From the NCBI RefSeq assembly GCF_003097615.1, contig NZ_QCZG01000028.1, positions 1 through 49,763 of the forward strand: a DNA stretch of 49,763 bases. The letters are read 5' to 3'. This document shows positions 17,052 through 25,399 of this stretch, in pieces (the first letter of the stretch is position 1; every line of letters begins with the position of its first letter). Made by a program: the position numbers and the translations under genes. Source of the stretch: Pueribacillus theae (GTDB lineage: Bacteria > Bacillota > Bacilli > Bacillales > UBA6769). The notes beneath the pieces were generated by a model. That model ran no database searches, had not been told where the DNA came from, and was given only the letters and a program-made list of their open reading frames with translations.

Positions 17052-20000
17052 ATGAAAGAATACTTTTCCAAAGCTCGCAATGCTTATAAAGCTTTTATGA
17101 ATAAATTAAGTGAACTTGGAATTATTAAAGGAGCAAGCATTGCTACTAAAGTCGTTTGGAATCTTTTTCTTATTTTTATAACCTTTGGATTAATGGCTGC
17201 CTTTTTCGCCTTTGGAGTAGGCGCGGGTTACTTTGCATCCCTTGTGAAAGATGAGCAAGTGGAAAGTTATGAAAATATGAAAGAGCGCATTTACAATTAT
17301 GAAGTGTCAAGCCAAGTTTATTTTGCAGACAATAAATTGCTTGGCAATCTTCGCTCAGACCTTGAACGTAAAGAAGTCAAAGTGGAAGACGTTTCCGATT
17401 ATGCTAAACAAGCGATTATTGCAACTGAAGATAACTATTTCTATGATCACAAAGGAATTGTCCCTAAAGCACTCATTCGCGCGACATTTCAAGAATTGAC
17501 AAATTCAAGCGTCCAAACGGGAGGAAGCACGCTCACACAACAACTTGTAAAAAATCAAATTTTAACGAACGAAGTGTCTTTTGAACGTAAAGCGAAAGAA
17601 ATATTGCTTGCCATGAGATTGGAGCGTGCCATTGATAAACACGACATTCTTGAGGCTTACTTAAATATTGTTTCGTTCGGACGCAATTCAACAGGCCAAA
17701 ACATTGCTGGAATTGAAGCCGCTGCCCAAGGAATTTTTGGCGTGAGTGCCAAGGACCTAAATTTGCCGCAAGCTGCTTTTATCGCCGGTCTTCCGCAAAA
17801 CCCTTTTAGTTATACTCCTTTTAATAATGACGGTACGGTCAAAAAGTCATTGGAGCCCGGCTTGAAGCGAATGAAGACTGTGCTGTTAAGGATGTATATG
17901 GAAGGTTTTATTGATAAAAAGCAATACAATGAAGCGGTTGCCTATGATGTAAAAGCCAATTTAGCGAAACCGAAACCAATCCCTCAAAAAACTTATCCGT
18001 ATTTTCATTTTGAAGTTGAAAAACGGGCAACGGAAGTACTCGCAAGTACGTTCGCAGATGAAAATGGACATGACGGCAAATCAATGCGGGCCAATTATGC
18101 ATTATATGAAAGCATGATTTATGAATCCCGCATTACTGGAAAATCAATGGAAGAAGTAGCAAAAAAACGCGGTGTGAATTTACAGGACATAAAAAAAGAT
18201 TACGAGTTTTTTAGTGAATACGTAGAGAACGCCGATAACCTAATACGGAGAAAAGGCTACCAGATTCATACTACAGTGAAAAAGGACATTTATGATGCAA
18301 TGCAAAAGGCAAAAGACGGCGTGCTTGATAATCCAAGTTATTTCCAAGCTCCAAAAACTGCATTAAGAACTGATCCTAAAACAGGAGAAAAAGTTTCGAA
18401 AAAATATCCAATGGAAGTCGGTGCGATTCTGATCGAGAATAGCACTGGAAAAATTTTAAGTTTTGTTGGAGGAAGAGATTATGAAGAATCACAATTAAAC
18501 CATGCAACACAAGCTTATCGTTCCAACGGTTCAACAATGAAGCCTCTGCTCGATTACGCCCCTGCGATGGAATTAGGGAAAGTTCAACCGGGATACATGC
18601 TTGCTGATACACCGCTAAACCATAACGGATGGAAGCCTAGAAACTACGGCGGCGGGTACAAAGGGCTTGTGACAACCCGGGAAGCGCTAGCAAAATCGAT
18701 AAACGTTCCAGCAGCAAGGGCTTATTTAATGATGGATCCGTATGAAGCAACGGGCTATCTTGAAAAAATGGGATTTACTTCACTTATGAGCGTTGATCGT
18801 TACAACCGATCCATGGCGCTTGGTGCGTTGCAGCGTGGAGTAACCGTTGAAGAAAACACAAATGCTTATGCAACGTTTGCCAATGGAGGCACATTTCATG
18901 ACGCCTACCTTATTGAAAAGATCGTTGATAATCATGGTAAAGTGATTTACGAACATAAAGCAAAACCGGTCGAAGTTTTCAGCCCGCAAACAGCCTATTT
19001 AACGATCGATATGATGAGAGATGTGCTGCGCGGCGGCGGAACGGCATCAAGAGTGCCAAGCTATTTGAAATTCCGAACAGATTGGGCTGGTAAAACAGGA
19101 ACTTCTCAAGATTGGAAAGACTCATGGTTTGTCGCAACAAATCCGAATGTCACCCTTGGGGTTTGGACCGGGTATGATAAACCGATGAGCCTTGACAGAA
19201 GCAACTATGCACATCGAACACAACGGATATGGGCACTGCTTGCTAACTCAGCCTATGATGTGAATTCGGATCTAATTGCCCCGAATAAACGCTTTGCGAT
19301 GCCTAGCGGCATTGTCCGTCGTTCGATTTGCGGCATCTCCGGCCACCTCGCTTCAGAAATGTGTAAAAAAGCCGGTCTTGTAAAAACAGACTTATTTAAC
19401 GCAAAGTTTGCACCGAAAAAAGTAGATGACAGCCTTGATTTGGTTCAATACGTTGTCATCAACGGAAAAAATTACCTTGCGTTGGACTCTACTCCTTCAG
19501 AATTTACGAAGCAAGGAGTTAATCTTAAAGTTGATTCACTCAACGGCGTCGATATAAAAAATATGCTTCCAAACAACTGGCGTTCTATGGATGGGGTTGC
19601 CACGGAAAAAGCAAAAGAAAATGGCAAGACACCTGACCCTGTCTCCGGATTAAATGTAAAAGGAAACACGCTCACCTGGGCAAAACATGGGGAATCTGAC
19701 ATTGTCGGATACCGAATTTACCGCGCACAAGATGAGACAAATAATTTCAAACTAGTCGGCAGTGTTGCGACATTCTCAAACTCAAACTCTTACGTGATTT
19801 CAGAAAGTGCAAGCGCGTATTATGTCACTGCAGTGGATGTAGCTGGAAAAGAATCTTCTCCTTCTGAAAAAATGATTGTTGGAAACTGGTCTAAAGAAAA
19901 GACTCAGGAAGAAGAAACAGCCAAAAAACCTGAAAAACAAGAGCAAAAGTCAGAAACGAAAGAAAAACAGAAGGCCGAGGAAAAATCAAAACAGGAGACC

Positions 20001-20084
20001 GATAAGAAAAATAACGAGAATAAGAATGAAAAACCAAAAGATCAGAAACAAGAGGATAAAGAAAAGAAACCAGACAGCGATTAG
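17052..20084 (+). CDS. Bifunctional class A penicillin-binding protein (PBP1A family) with FN3 domain
   Basis: A 1010-residue peptidoglycan polymerase and crosslinker anchored by one N-terminal membrane helix (about residues 32-60). The GT51 glycosyltransferase domain has catalytic glutamate in ATEDNYFYDHKG (Glu126) and GGSTLTQQLVKNQ. The transpeptidase domain has the SxxK serine in NGSTMKP, SxN in KSINVPA and KTGTSQDWKDSW. A fibronectin type III-like domain (about 860-940, LTWAKHGESDIVGYRIYR) follows, then a 65-residue tail made almost only of Lys, Glu, Gln and Asn. The start MKEYF has AGGAGG six bases upstream. Longer than most class A PBPs because of FN3 plus tail. It lies between tyrS and acsA as a single-gene unit with its own promoter and terminator. 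Confidence 0.92.
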   Translation: MKEYFSKARNAYKAFMNKLSELGIIKGASIATKVVWNLFLIFITFGLMAAFFAFGVGAGYFASLVKDEQVESYENMKERIYNYEVSSQVYFADNKLLGNLRSDLERKEVKVEDVSDYAKQAIIATEDNYFYDHKGIVPKALIRATFQELTNSSVQTGGSTLTQQLVKNQILTNEVSFERKAKEILLAMRLERAIDKHDILEAYLNIVSFGRNSTGQNIAGIEAAAQGIFGVSAKDLNLPQAAFIAGLPQNPFSYTPFNNDGTVKKSLEPGLKRMKTVLLRMYMEGFIDKKQYNEAVAYDVKANLAKPKPIPQKTYPYFHFEVEKRATEVLASTFADENGHDGKSMRANYALYESMIYESRITGKSMEEVAKKRGVNLQDIKKDYEFFSEYVENADNLIRRKGYQIHTTVKKDIYDAMQKAKDGVLDNPSYFQAPKTALRTDPKTGEKVSKKYPMEVGAILIENSTGKILSFVGGRDYEESQLNHATQAYRSNGSTMKPLLDYAPAMELGKVQPGYMLADTPLNHNGWKPRNYGGGYKGLVTTREALAKSINVPAARAYLMMDPYEATGYLEKMGFTSLMSVDRYNRSMALGALQRGVTVEENTNAYATFANGGTFHDAYLIEKIVDNHGKVIYEHKAKPVEVFSPQTAYLTIDMMRDVLRGGGTASRVPSYLKFRTDWAGKTGTSQDWKDSWFVATNPNVTLGVWTGYDKPMSLDRSNYAHRTQRIWALLANSAYDVNSDLIAPNKRFAMPSGIVRRSICGISGHLASEMCKKAGLVKTDLFNAKFAPKKVDDSLDLVQYVVINGKNYLALDSTPSEFTKQGVNLKVDSLNGVDIKNMLPNNWRSMDGVATEKAKENGKTPDPVSGLNVKGNTLTWAKHGESDIVGYRIYRAQDETNNFKLVGSVATFSNSNSYVISESASAYYVTAVDVAGKESSPSEKMIVGNWSKEKTQEEETAKKPEKQEQKSETKEKQKAEEKSKQETDKKNNENKNEKPKDQKQEDKEKKPDSD

Positions 20085-20089
20085 TGTAA

Positions 20090-20133
20090 AAACCAACAGA
20101 CCGAATCCAAAATAGGATTCGGTCTGTTGGTTT
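20090..20133. terminator. Strong bidirectional terminator between the PBP gene and acsA
   Basis: Perfect 19-base arms (20090-20108 and 20115-20133; core ACCAACAGACCGAATCC) with a six-base loop. T-rich sequence follows on the plus strand and TTTTTACAC follows on the minus strand. It serves the convergent PBP and acsA genes. Confidence 0.9.
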
Positions 20134-20151
20134 CTTTCGTTTGAATATGAG

Positions 20152-21855
20152 TTAACTTCTTATTTGGAAAGGCTGCTCTCCCTCCCATTCCTTTAAGACT
20201 CGCCTCATAATTTTTCCGCTTCTTGTCTTTGGCAGTTTATCTCTAAATTCAATTTCTCTTGGTGCAGCTTCTGCAGAAAGCCCCTTTTTCACAAATGAGC
20301 GGATTTCTAGTTCCAACTCTTTCGATTTATAAAATCCCTCTTTTAATACGATATATGCTTTTATCACTTCGCCAAGCTTTGGATCCGGTTTGCCAATAAC
20401 CCCAGCTTCTGCAACAGCAGGGTGCTCCCTAAGTTTATTTTCAATTTCGAACGGGCCAATTCGTTCTCCTGAAGTCATGATGACATCATCAATCCGCCCC
20501 TGATACCAAAAATAACCGTCATCATCCATGTAACCTGAATCACCCGTTACAAACCAGCCGTTTTTTGTAAAATAAGAAAGATACTTTTCGGGCTGACGCC
20601 AAATTTTCCTCATCATGGAGGGCCAGCCTTTTTTTATGGCGATATTTCCCGTCTGATTCGCAGGCAGCTTATTGCCATGATCATCAATGATCGCGGCCTC
20701 AATACCTGGCAAAGCTTTCCCCATCGAACCCGGTTTAATATCCAAACTTGAATAATTGGAAATAAGAATGGATCCTGTTTCAGTCATTAGCCACGTATCA
20801 TGGATCCGCGTTTTAAAAACATTCATTCCCCAGCGGATAATTTCAGGGCTCAAAGGTTCGCCTACACTTAAAATATGCCTTAGTGAACTGAGATCATATT
20901 TCTTAACAAACGAATCGCCAGCGCCCATCAGCATGCGAAATGCAGTAGGCGCACTATACCAAACTGAGACATTGTATTGTTCGATCGTTTCATACCATTC
21001 ATCAGGATTAAACCGGCCGCCATGGATCACATTTGTACAGCCTGCAAGCCATGGGCCAAACGCGCCGTAACAAGTCCCTGTAATCCAGCTAGGGTTCGCC
21101 GTACACCAATAAATATCATTTTCCTTTAAATCGAGTACCCATTTTGATGTTTGATAGATTTGGACCATTGCTTGATGAACATGGTAGATTCCTTTTAAAG
21201 GTCCGCTGGATCCTGCTGTATAATGAATGATCATTCCATCTTCTAAATCAACCCATTCGATATTAAAATCTTCGCTCGCACTTGCCATCCGGGTGCTGAA
21301 GCTCATATAGCGCCCTTTTTCTTTCACTTCCTCCCCGGCAAGCAAAACATGCTTTAACTCCGGCAAGTGTTCAACAGGAACCCGCTTTAGCAACTCGGGC
21401 GTAGTTATGATGGCTTTTGCACCGCTGTCTTCAAGCCTGTCCCGTATAGCATCTTCCTTGAACGCATCGAAAATTGGACAGGCAACAGCTCCGGTTTTTA
21501 GTATTCCGAACAAAGAAAAGTATAATTCCGGGGTGCGCGGCATGAAAATAGCTACGCGGTCACCCTTTTTTATACCAATCTGCTTTAGTACATTCGCTGC
21601 TTTATTCGTATTCCATTTCATCTCTTGAAACGTATATTTTTCATTTCGGGTATTGTCAAAAAAATATAAAGCAATTTTATCTTTATTTGCGGACTCTGCA
21701 TGACGATCGATTGCTTCATAGGCGATATTCACTCTGCCGGTATCATGCCAGGCAAAATGCCTATATGCATCTTCCCACTTGAAGTGGCCGCTCATTTCAC
21801 TATAATCTTGCAAATTATAATTTCCCTCTTCTGAAGGAAGCGCTTCCACTTTCAT
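20152..21855 (-). CDS. acsA: Acetyl-CoA synthetase
   Basis: A 567-residue AMP-forming acetate-CoA ligase, matching B. subtilis AcsA in length and in many internal segments (YQTSKWVLDLKENDIYWCTANPSWITGTCYG, VSVWYSAPTAFRMLMGAGDSF). The A10 motif PKTRSGKIMRRVLKEW carries the lysine that AcuA acetylates and AcuC deacetylates in B. subtilis. Both of those genes are adjacent, which strongly supports the call. The A3 loop reads HYTAGSSGPLKGIYH, more divergent than the usual TSGSTGxPKG. GGAAGGAG precedes the ATG. It lets the cell scavenge acetate excreted during overflow metabolism. Confidence 0.93.
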   Translation of the reverse strand: MKVEALPSEEGNYNLQDYSEMSGHFKWEDAYRHFAWHDTGRVNIAYEAIDRHAESANKDKIALYFFDNTRNEKYTFQEMKWNTNKAANVLKQIGIKKGDRVAIFMPRTPELYFSLFGILKTGAVACPIFDAFKEDAIRDRLEDSGAKAIITTPELLKRVPVEHLPELKHVLLAGEEVKEKGRYMSFSTRMASASEDFNIEWVDLEDGMIIHYTAGSSGPLKGIYHVHQAMVQIYQTSKWVLDLKENDIYWCTANPSWITGTCYGAFGPWLAGCTNVIHGGRFNPDEWYETIEQYNVSVWYSAPTAFRMLMGAGDSFVKKYDLSSLRHILSVGEPLSPEIIRWGMNVFKTRIHDTWLMTETGSILISNYSSLDIKPGSMGKALPGIEAAIIDDHGNKLPANQTGNIAIKKGWPSMMRKIWRQPEKYLSYFTKNGWFVTGDSGYMDDDGYFWYQGRIDDVIMTSGERIGPFEIENKLREHPAVAEAGVIGKPDPKLGEVIKAYIVLKEGFYKSKELELEIRSFVKKGLSAEAAPREIEFRDKLPKTRSGKIMRRVLKEWEGEQPFQIRS

Positions 21856-21966
21856 CGAATCTCTCCTTCCTAATCATTACGAGGCAACCAGCCGTAAGAA
21901 CCGCACAAAGCGAACAAATCGTGAGGCAACGGAGGAAAAACCGGATAAGTCTCGCTGATACACTTA

Positions 21967-21994
21967 ATTATAACACACATCGGAATTTTCACAA
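21967..21994 (-). promoter_or_regulatory. acsA promoter
   Basis: TTGTGA (21994-21989) and TATAAT (21972-21967) on the minus strand, separated by 16 bases. This gives a leader of roughly 100 bases before acsA. Confidence 0.7.
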
Positions 21995-21998
21995 TTTA

Positions 21999-22032
21999 TG
22001 TTAGCGGTTTTTAATCTCTTTTCATGTATAAT
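21999..22032 (+). promoter_or_regulatory. acuA promoter with overlapping candidate cre site
   Basis: TATAAT at 22027-22032 is a perfect -10. TGTTAGCGGTTTTTA at 21999-22013 resembles a cre with about two mismatches and covers the -35 region. CcpA control of the divergent acsA/acuABC pair is known in B. subtilis, and ccpA is nearby. The match is imperfect, so this is tentative. Confidence 0.5.
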
Positions 22033-22066
22033 GAAATGTAATGATATTTTTCAAAGGTGGTGCCCA

Positions 22067-22699
22067 ATGGAGCATAAAAAAACGTATCATTCTATGAAAT
22101 TGAATACACCTCATGGTGAGTTAATGATAGAAGGCCCTATTTCTTCCGAACAACTTGCCGGACATCATTTCCATGAGGATCTCGTTGCTTTTCGGCCCCC
22201 TCCACAACAGCATAAAGCATTAATTGAAATAGCGAAACTCCCTGAAGGGCGGATCATTATTGCACGGCATGAAAATACTGTTGTCGGTTATGTTACATAC
22301 GTTTATCCTGACCCATTGGAAAGATGGTCGGAAGGCAATATGGAAAATTTAATCGAATTGGGCGCGATTGAAATCATTCCTAAATTTCGAAGTTTCGGTG
22401 TGGGAAAAAGCCTTCTTAACGTGTCGATGATGGACGATGCCATGGAAGATTATATTATCATCACGACAGAATTTTATTGGCACTGGGATTTAGAAGGGAC
22501 AAAATTATCTGTATGGGAATACCGGAAAATGATGGAAAAAATGATGAATTCAGCAGGCCTTGTCTGGTACGCGACCGATGACCCTGAAATCAGCTCCCAC
22601 CCAGCCAACTGCTTAATGGTTCGCATCGGCAAACGTGTTGATGAAGAGTCAATCCAAAGATTTGATCAACTTCGGTTTAAAAACCGATTTATGTACTGA
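22067..22699 (+). CDS. acuA: Acetoin utilisation protein AcuA, GNAT protein acetyltransferase of AcsA
   Basis: A 210-residue GNAT-fold acetyltransferase. The acetyl-CoA-binding segment reads IPKFRSFGVGKSLLNVSM, a variant of the RGxGxG motif. It is divergent from acsA, as in B. subtilis, where AcuA acetylates and inactivates AcsA. The start MEHKKTYHS is chosen because AAAGGTGG lies just upstream; an in-frame ATG at 21998 would lie upstream of the -10. The following gene is acuC; acuB is missing between them. Confidence 0.92.
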   Translation: MEHKKTYHSMKLNTPHGELMIEGPISSEQLAGHHFHEDLVAFRPPPQQHKALIEIAKLPEGRIIIARHENTVVGYVTYVYPDPLERWSEGNMENLIELGAIEIIPKFRSFGVGKSLLNVSMMDDAMEDYIIITTEFYWHWDLEGTKLSVWEYRKMMEKMMNSAGLVWYATDDPEISSHPANCLMVRIGKRVDEESIQRFDQLRFKNRFMY

Positions 22700-22703
22700 T
22701 CCG

Positions 22704-22766
22704 GGGGTCAGAGGTCGGAAGCCGGATTGGTCTAAATTTGTGAAAGAGACAAATTTATACTTTCTT
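22704..22766 (+). repeat. Box-plus-hairpin repeat, copy 1 (acuA-acuC gap)
   Basis: GTCAGAGGTCGGAAGCCGG is followed by ATTGG and a perfect 9-base-arm hairpin TAAATTTGT / ACAAATTTA (22733-22757) with loop GAAAGAG, then CTTTCTTAAT. It starts about five bases after the acuA stop codon, in the sense direction. It is closely similar to the copy at 38384-38448. Confidence 0.7.
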
Positions 22767-22823
22767 AATTTTTTTAAAAAACGCTAACGTGTTTTTGGGA
22801 AGTTAGAGATTGGGGATATCCGA

Positions 22824-23969
22824 ATGAAAAAAAATGCGATATTCATTTATTCAGACGACATGCTAAAGTATAAATTTCATGATGATCACCCATTTAATCA
22901 ATTGCGTGTTCAAATGACGCTCGATCTGTTAAAACAAAGCGATGCGATTGATTCAAAACAAGTGATTACCCCAAGGATGGCGACGGATGAAGAAATTGCA
23001 TTGATCCATTCAATAGATTATATGGATGCAGTTAAGCTTGCCGGGCAGGGAAACTTGGATCCGCAGATTGCGGAGAGCTATGGCCTTGGGACAGAAGATA
23101 CACCTGTATTTAAAGAAATGCACGAAGCGAGCGCACTTCTAGTCGGAGCCACTCTGACAGCTTGTGAACAAGTAATGGAAGGCAAGGCTCTCCATGCCTT
23201 GAATCTTGGCGGAGGGCTCCACCATGGGCATCGCGGAAAAGCTTCCGGATTTTGTGTCTATAACGATTGCTCGATTGCGATTAAATGGCTGAGGGAAAAA
23301 TATGATGCCCGTGTCCTTTATATTGATACAGATGCCCATCACGGCGACGGTGTCCAATGGTCTTTTTACGAAGAACAGAATGTATGCACCATTTCCATTC
23401 ATGAAACAGGGCGTTATTTATTTCCAGGAACCGGAAATTACGTCGAGAGAGGCCAAGGAGACGGCTACGGCTATTCCTTTAACGTGCCTGTCGACGCTTT
23501 TACAGAAGATGAATCTTGGCTTGAAATCTATACAGCAATCGTAAGAGAAGTTGCACATTATTTTAAGCCTGATATCATTCTTACACAAAATGGAGCTGAC
23601 GCCCATTATTATGATCCATTAACCCATCTATCCCTAACAATGAAAAGCTTCGACACCATCCCAAAACTTGCCCATGAAATGGCGCATGAACATTGCGACG
23701 GAAAATGGATTGCCGTCGGCGGCGGGGGTTATGACATCTGGCGCGCCGTACCAAGAGCATGGGGTAAAATTTGGCTTGCGATGAACGATGACGACAGAAC
23801 AGGCTCTCTTCCTGAAAATTGGATTGCAAAATGGCAGGCAAAGTCGCCAGTTACCTTACCTAAAACATGGGAGGATGCCGGTGGCATTTATCCAGCCATA
23901 CCAAGAAAAGCTGAAATAACTGAGAAAAATTTGCTCATGTTACATAAAGCCTTATCAATTATCAAATAA
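22824..23969 (+). CDS. acuC: Acetoin utilisation protein AcuC, lysine deacetylase of AcsA
   Basis: A 381-residue class I histone-deacetylase-fold enzyme. The zinc and charge-relay residues are in LYIDTDAHHGDGVQWSF and GGGLHHGHRGKASGFCVYND, with the second zinc aspartate in ILTQNGADAHYYDPL and the catalytic-site GGGGYD. It reactivates acetylated AcsA in the B. subtilis system. The ribosome binding site is modest (GGGGAT). The TAA stop lies inside the left 8-bp flank of mobile element copy B, so that insertion landed at the end of the gene. Confidence 0.95.
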   Translation: MKKNAIFIYSDDMLKYKFHDDHPFNQLRVQMTLDLLKQSDAIDSKQVITPRMATDEEIALIHSIDYMDAVKLAGQGNLDPQIAESYGLGTEDTPVFKEMHEASALLVGATLTACEQVMEGKALHALNLGGGLHHGHRGKASGFCVYNDCSIAIKWLREKYDARVLYIDTDAHHGDGVQWSFYEEQNVCTISIHETGRYLFPGTGNYVERGQGDGYGYSFNVPVDAFTEDESWLEIYTAIVREVAHYFKPDIILTQNGADAHYYDPLTHLSLTMKSFDTIPKLAHEMAHEHCDGKWIAVGGGGYDIWRAVPRAWGKIWLAMNDDDRTGSLPENWIAKWQAKSPVTLPKTWEDAGGIYPAIPRKAEITEKNLLMLHKALSIIK

Positions 23970-23970
23970 A

Positions 23971-24096
23971 GAGGATGTTCAAAAAGTCTGGAGGCTTACA
24001 GGAGGTAAGTCAGTTCGACGTTATCACAGGACGTGATGCTTTTTGTCGAACTTCCTTAATAGGCTACGAATCTCGTTGTCCTCCTTTTTGAACACG
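23971..24096. mobile_element. MITE-like element copy B, between acuC and ccpA
   Basis: A 126-bp element with the same ends as copy A (GAGGATGTTCAAAAAGTC ... CTTTTTGAACACG). It has a nested internal palindrome (GTTCGAC ... GTCGAAC, with ATCAC/GTGAT inside). It is flanked by CAAATAAA (23963-23970) and CATATAAA (24097-24104), an 8-bp direct repeat with one difference. It occupies the position where motS-motP lie in B. subtilis. Confidence 0.75.
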
Positions 24097-24109
24097 CATA
24101 TAAAGAAAG

Positions 24110-24136
24110 TGGACTAGCACAAAAACAGCTAGTCCA
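24110..24136. terminator. Terminator between acuC and ccpA
   Basis: TGGACTAGC / GCTAGTCCA perfect 9-base arms, extended by AAAGAAAG pairing with the TTTTCTTT on the other side. It is T-rich on both strands and can end both acuC and ccpA transcripts. Confidence 0.8.
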
Positions 24137-24145
24137 TCGTTTTCT

Positions 24146-25144
24146 TTATTTTGTTGAGCCTCTAAATTCAATCCGATGAGGAAGCAAGATCGTTTTCTCG
24201 TCTACTTCTTCTTTTTCCATGAGCTTCGTCAAAAGACGCATAGCAACCGCACCGATATCATACATCGGCATTACGACAGTCGACAAAGTCGGCCTTACCA
24301 TCGTTGCTAATCTCGTATTGTCAAACCCAATAACTTCGATATCATGAGGAACGGATAATTTTGCATCTTGGATGCCGTGAATGACACCAAGCGCCATTTC
24401 ATCCGTTCCAACGAAAATGGCTGTTGGCGGTTCGGGCAATTGAAGGAATGATTCGACCGCTTGCAATCCAGAATCATATGAGAGATCTCCTACTGAAACA
24501 AAGCCATCTTTAATTTGTATTCCCGCCTTTTCCATTGCTTTGCGGTAGCCGGAAAATTTTAGCTGCCCATTAATCGGATCTTCCATAGGCCCGATGACAG
24601 CCGCAATATTTTTATGGCCCTTCTCAATGAATGCATTTACCGCATCAAAACTTGCTGTTTCATAATCAATATTTACAGACGGCGTCCCCCTGTTTTCATC
24701 AACAGTTGCTGCCAAAACAACGGGAACGGGAGAATTTTTAAATTCAGCGATTACTTCGTCTTCCAACTTTCCACCCATAAAAACGATTCCGTCTACTTGC
24801 TTGCCTAACAACGTATTAATTAAACGGACTTCTTTATTTTTATTTTGGTCCGAGTTGCTCAAAATAATGTTATATTCATACATTGTAGCAATATCTTCAA
24901 TCCCGCGTGCCAATTCAGCAAAAAGTATGCTTGAGATGTCCGGTATAATGACACCAACAGTTGTTGTCTTTTTGCTCGCCAATCCTCTAGCAACTGCATT
25001 TGGACGGTAACCGAGCCGTTCAATTGCTTCCAGTACTTTTTGTCTTGTAGATGGTTTCACATTAGGATTTCCGTTAACAACACGGGAAACTGTTGCCATT
25101 GAGACATTTGCTTCCCTTGCCACATCATAGATCGTCGCACTCAC
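24146..25144 (-). CDS. ccpA: Catabolite control protein A
   Basis: A 332-residue LacI/GalR-family regulator. The N-terminal HTH reads [66 protein letters not shown], nearly the textbook CcpA DNA-binding and hinge region. A periplasmic-binding-type effector domain follows. Location between acuC and aroA, as in B. subtilis, supports CcpA rather than another LacI member. The GTG start has AAGGAGG nine bases upstream. It would bind cre sites together with HPr-Ser-P. Confidence 0.95.
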   Translation of the reverse strand: MSATIYDVAREANVSMATVSRVVNGNPNVKPSTRQKVLEAIERLGYRPNAVARGLASKKTTTVGVIIPDISSILFAELARGIEDIATMYEYNIILSNSDQNKNKEVRLINTLLGKQVDGIVFMGGKLEDEVIAEFKNSPVPVVLAATVDENRGTPSVNIDYETASFDAVNAFIEKGHKNIAAVIGPMEDPINGQLKFSGYRKAMEKAGIQIKDGFVSVGDLSYDSGLQAVESFLQLPEPPTAIFVGTDEMALGVIHGIQDAKLSVPHDIEVIGFDNTRLATMVRPTLSTVVMPMYDIGAVAMRLLTKLMEKEEVDEKTILLPHRIEFRGSTK

Positions 25145-25189
25145 GCGTGCTAACCTCCTTAAAGTCGCTTCAAACTTCCATTTCAGGCT

Positions 25190-25287
25190 TTACATTCGTA
25201 AATGTAATCTGTCTTACTCCAGTCTGGCCTTTGAATTCTGACTCTTGTCCAAAATAATTCCGGGCCTCTGAATTCTGACTTCTGCTC
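25190..25287 (-). repeat. Doubled GTCAGAATTCA...GGCC box with hairpin in the ccpA leader
   Basis: Read on the minus strand, AGTCAGAATTCAGAGGCC is followed 30 bases later by AGTCAGAATTCAAAGGCC. Next comes a perfect hairpin TTACATT / AATGTAA with loop TACG (25207-25190). The arrangement recalls the box-plus-hairpin repeats elsewhere in the window but is more distant. It lies wholly in the presumed ccpA 5' leader. Confidence 0.45.
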
Positions 25288-25289
25288 TT

Positions 25290-25318
25290 ATCATACGCTA
25301 CCTTACTTGCTACATCAA
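25290..25318 (-). promoter_or_regulatory. ccpA promoter
   Basis: TTGATG (25318-25313) and TATGAT (25295-25290) on the minus strand with a 17-base spacer. This gives a leader of about 140 bases. Confidence 0.65.
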
Positions 25319-25371
25319 ATGTAATCGCAATCTTTATTTTAACGAATGGGGAACTCTTTTTCAAAAAGAAA

Positions 25372-25399
25372 AGCCTTCAGCCTTATACGGCAGAAGACT
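25372..25399 (-). terminator. aroA terminator overlapping the stop codon
   Basis: AGTCTTCTGCC and GGCTGAAGGCT pair (one mismatch, G-U allowed) with the TAA stop of aroA in the loop. TTTTCTTTTTG follows on the minus strand. Confidence 0.75.

Noticed and set aside
21856-21966. Repeated GTTGCCTC in the acsA leader as a riboswitch or attenuator
   Set aside because: Only an 8-base direct repeat. No terminator or antiterminator pairing could be drawn.
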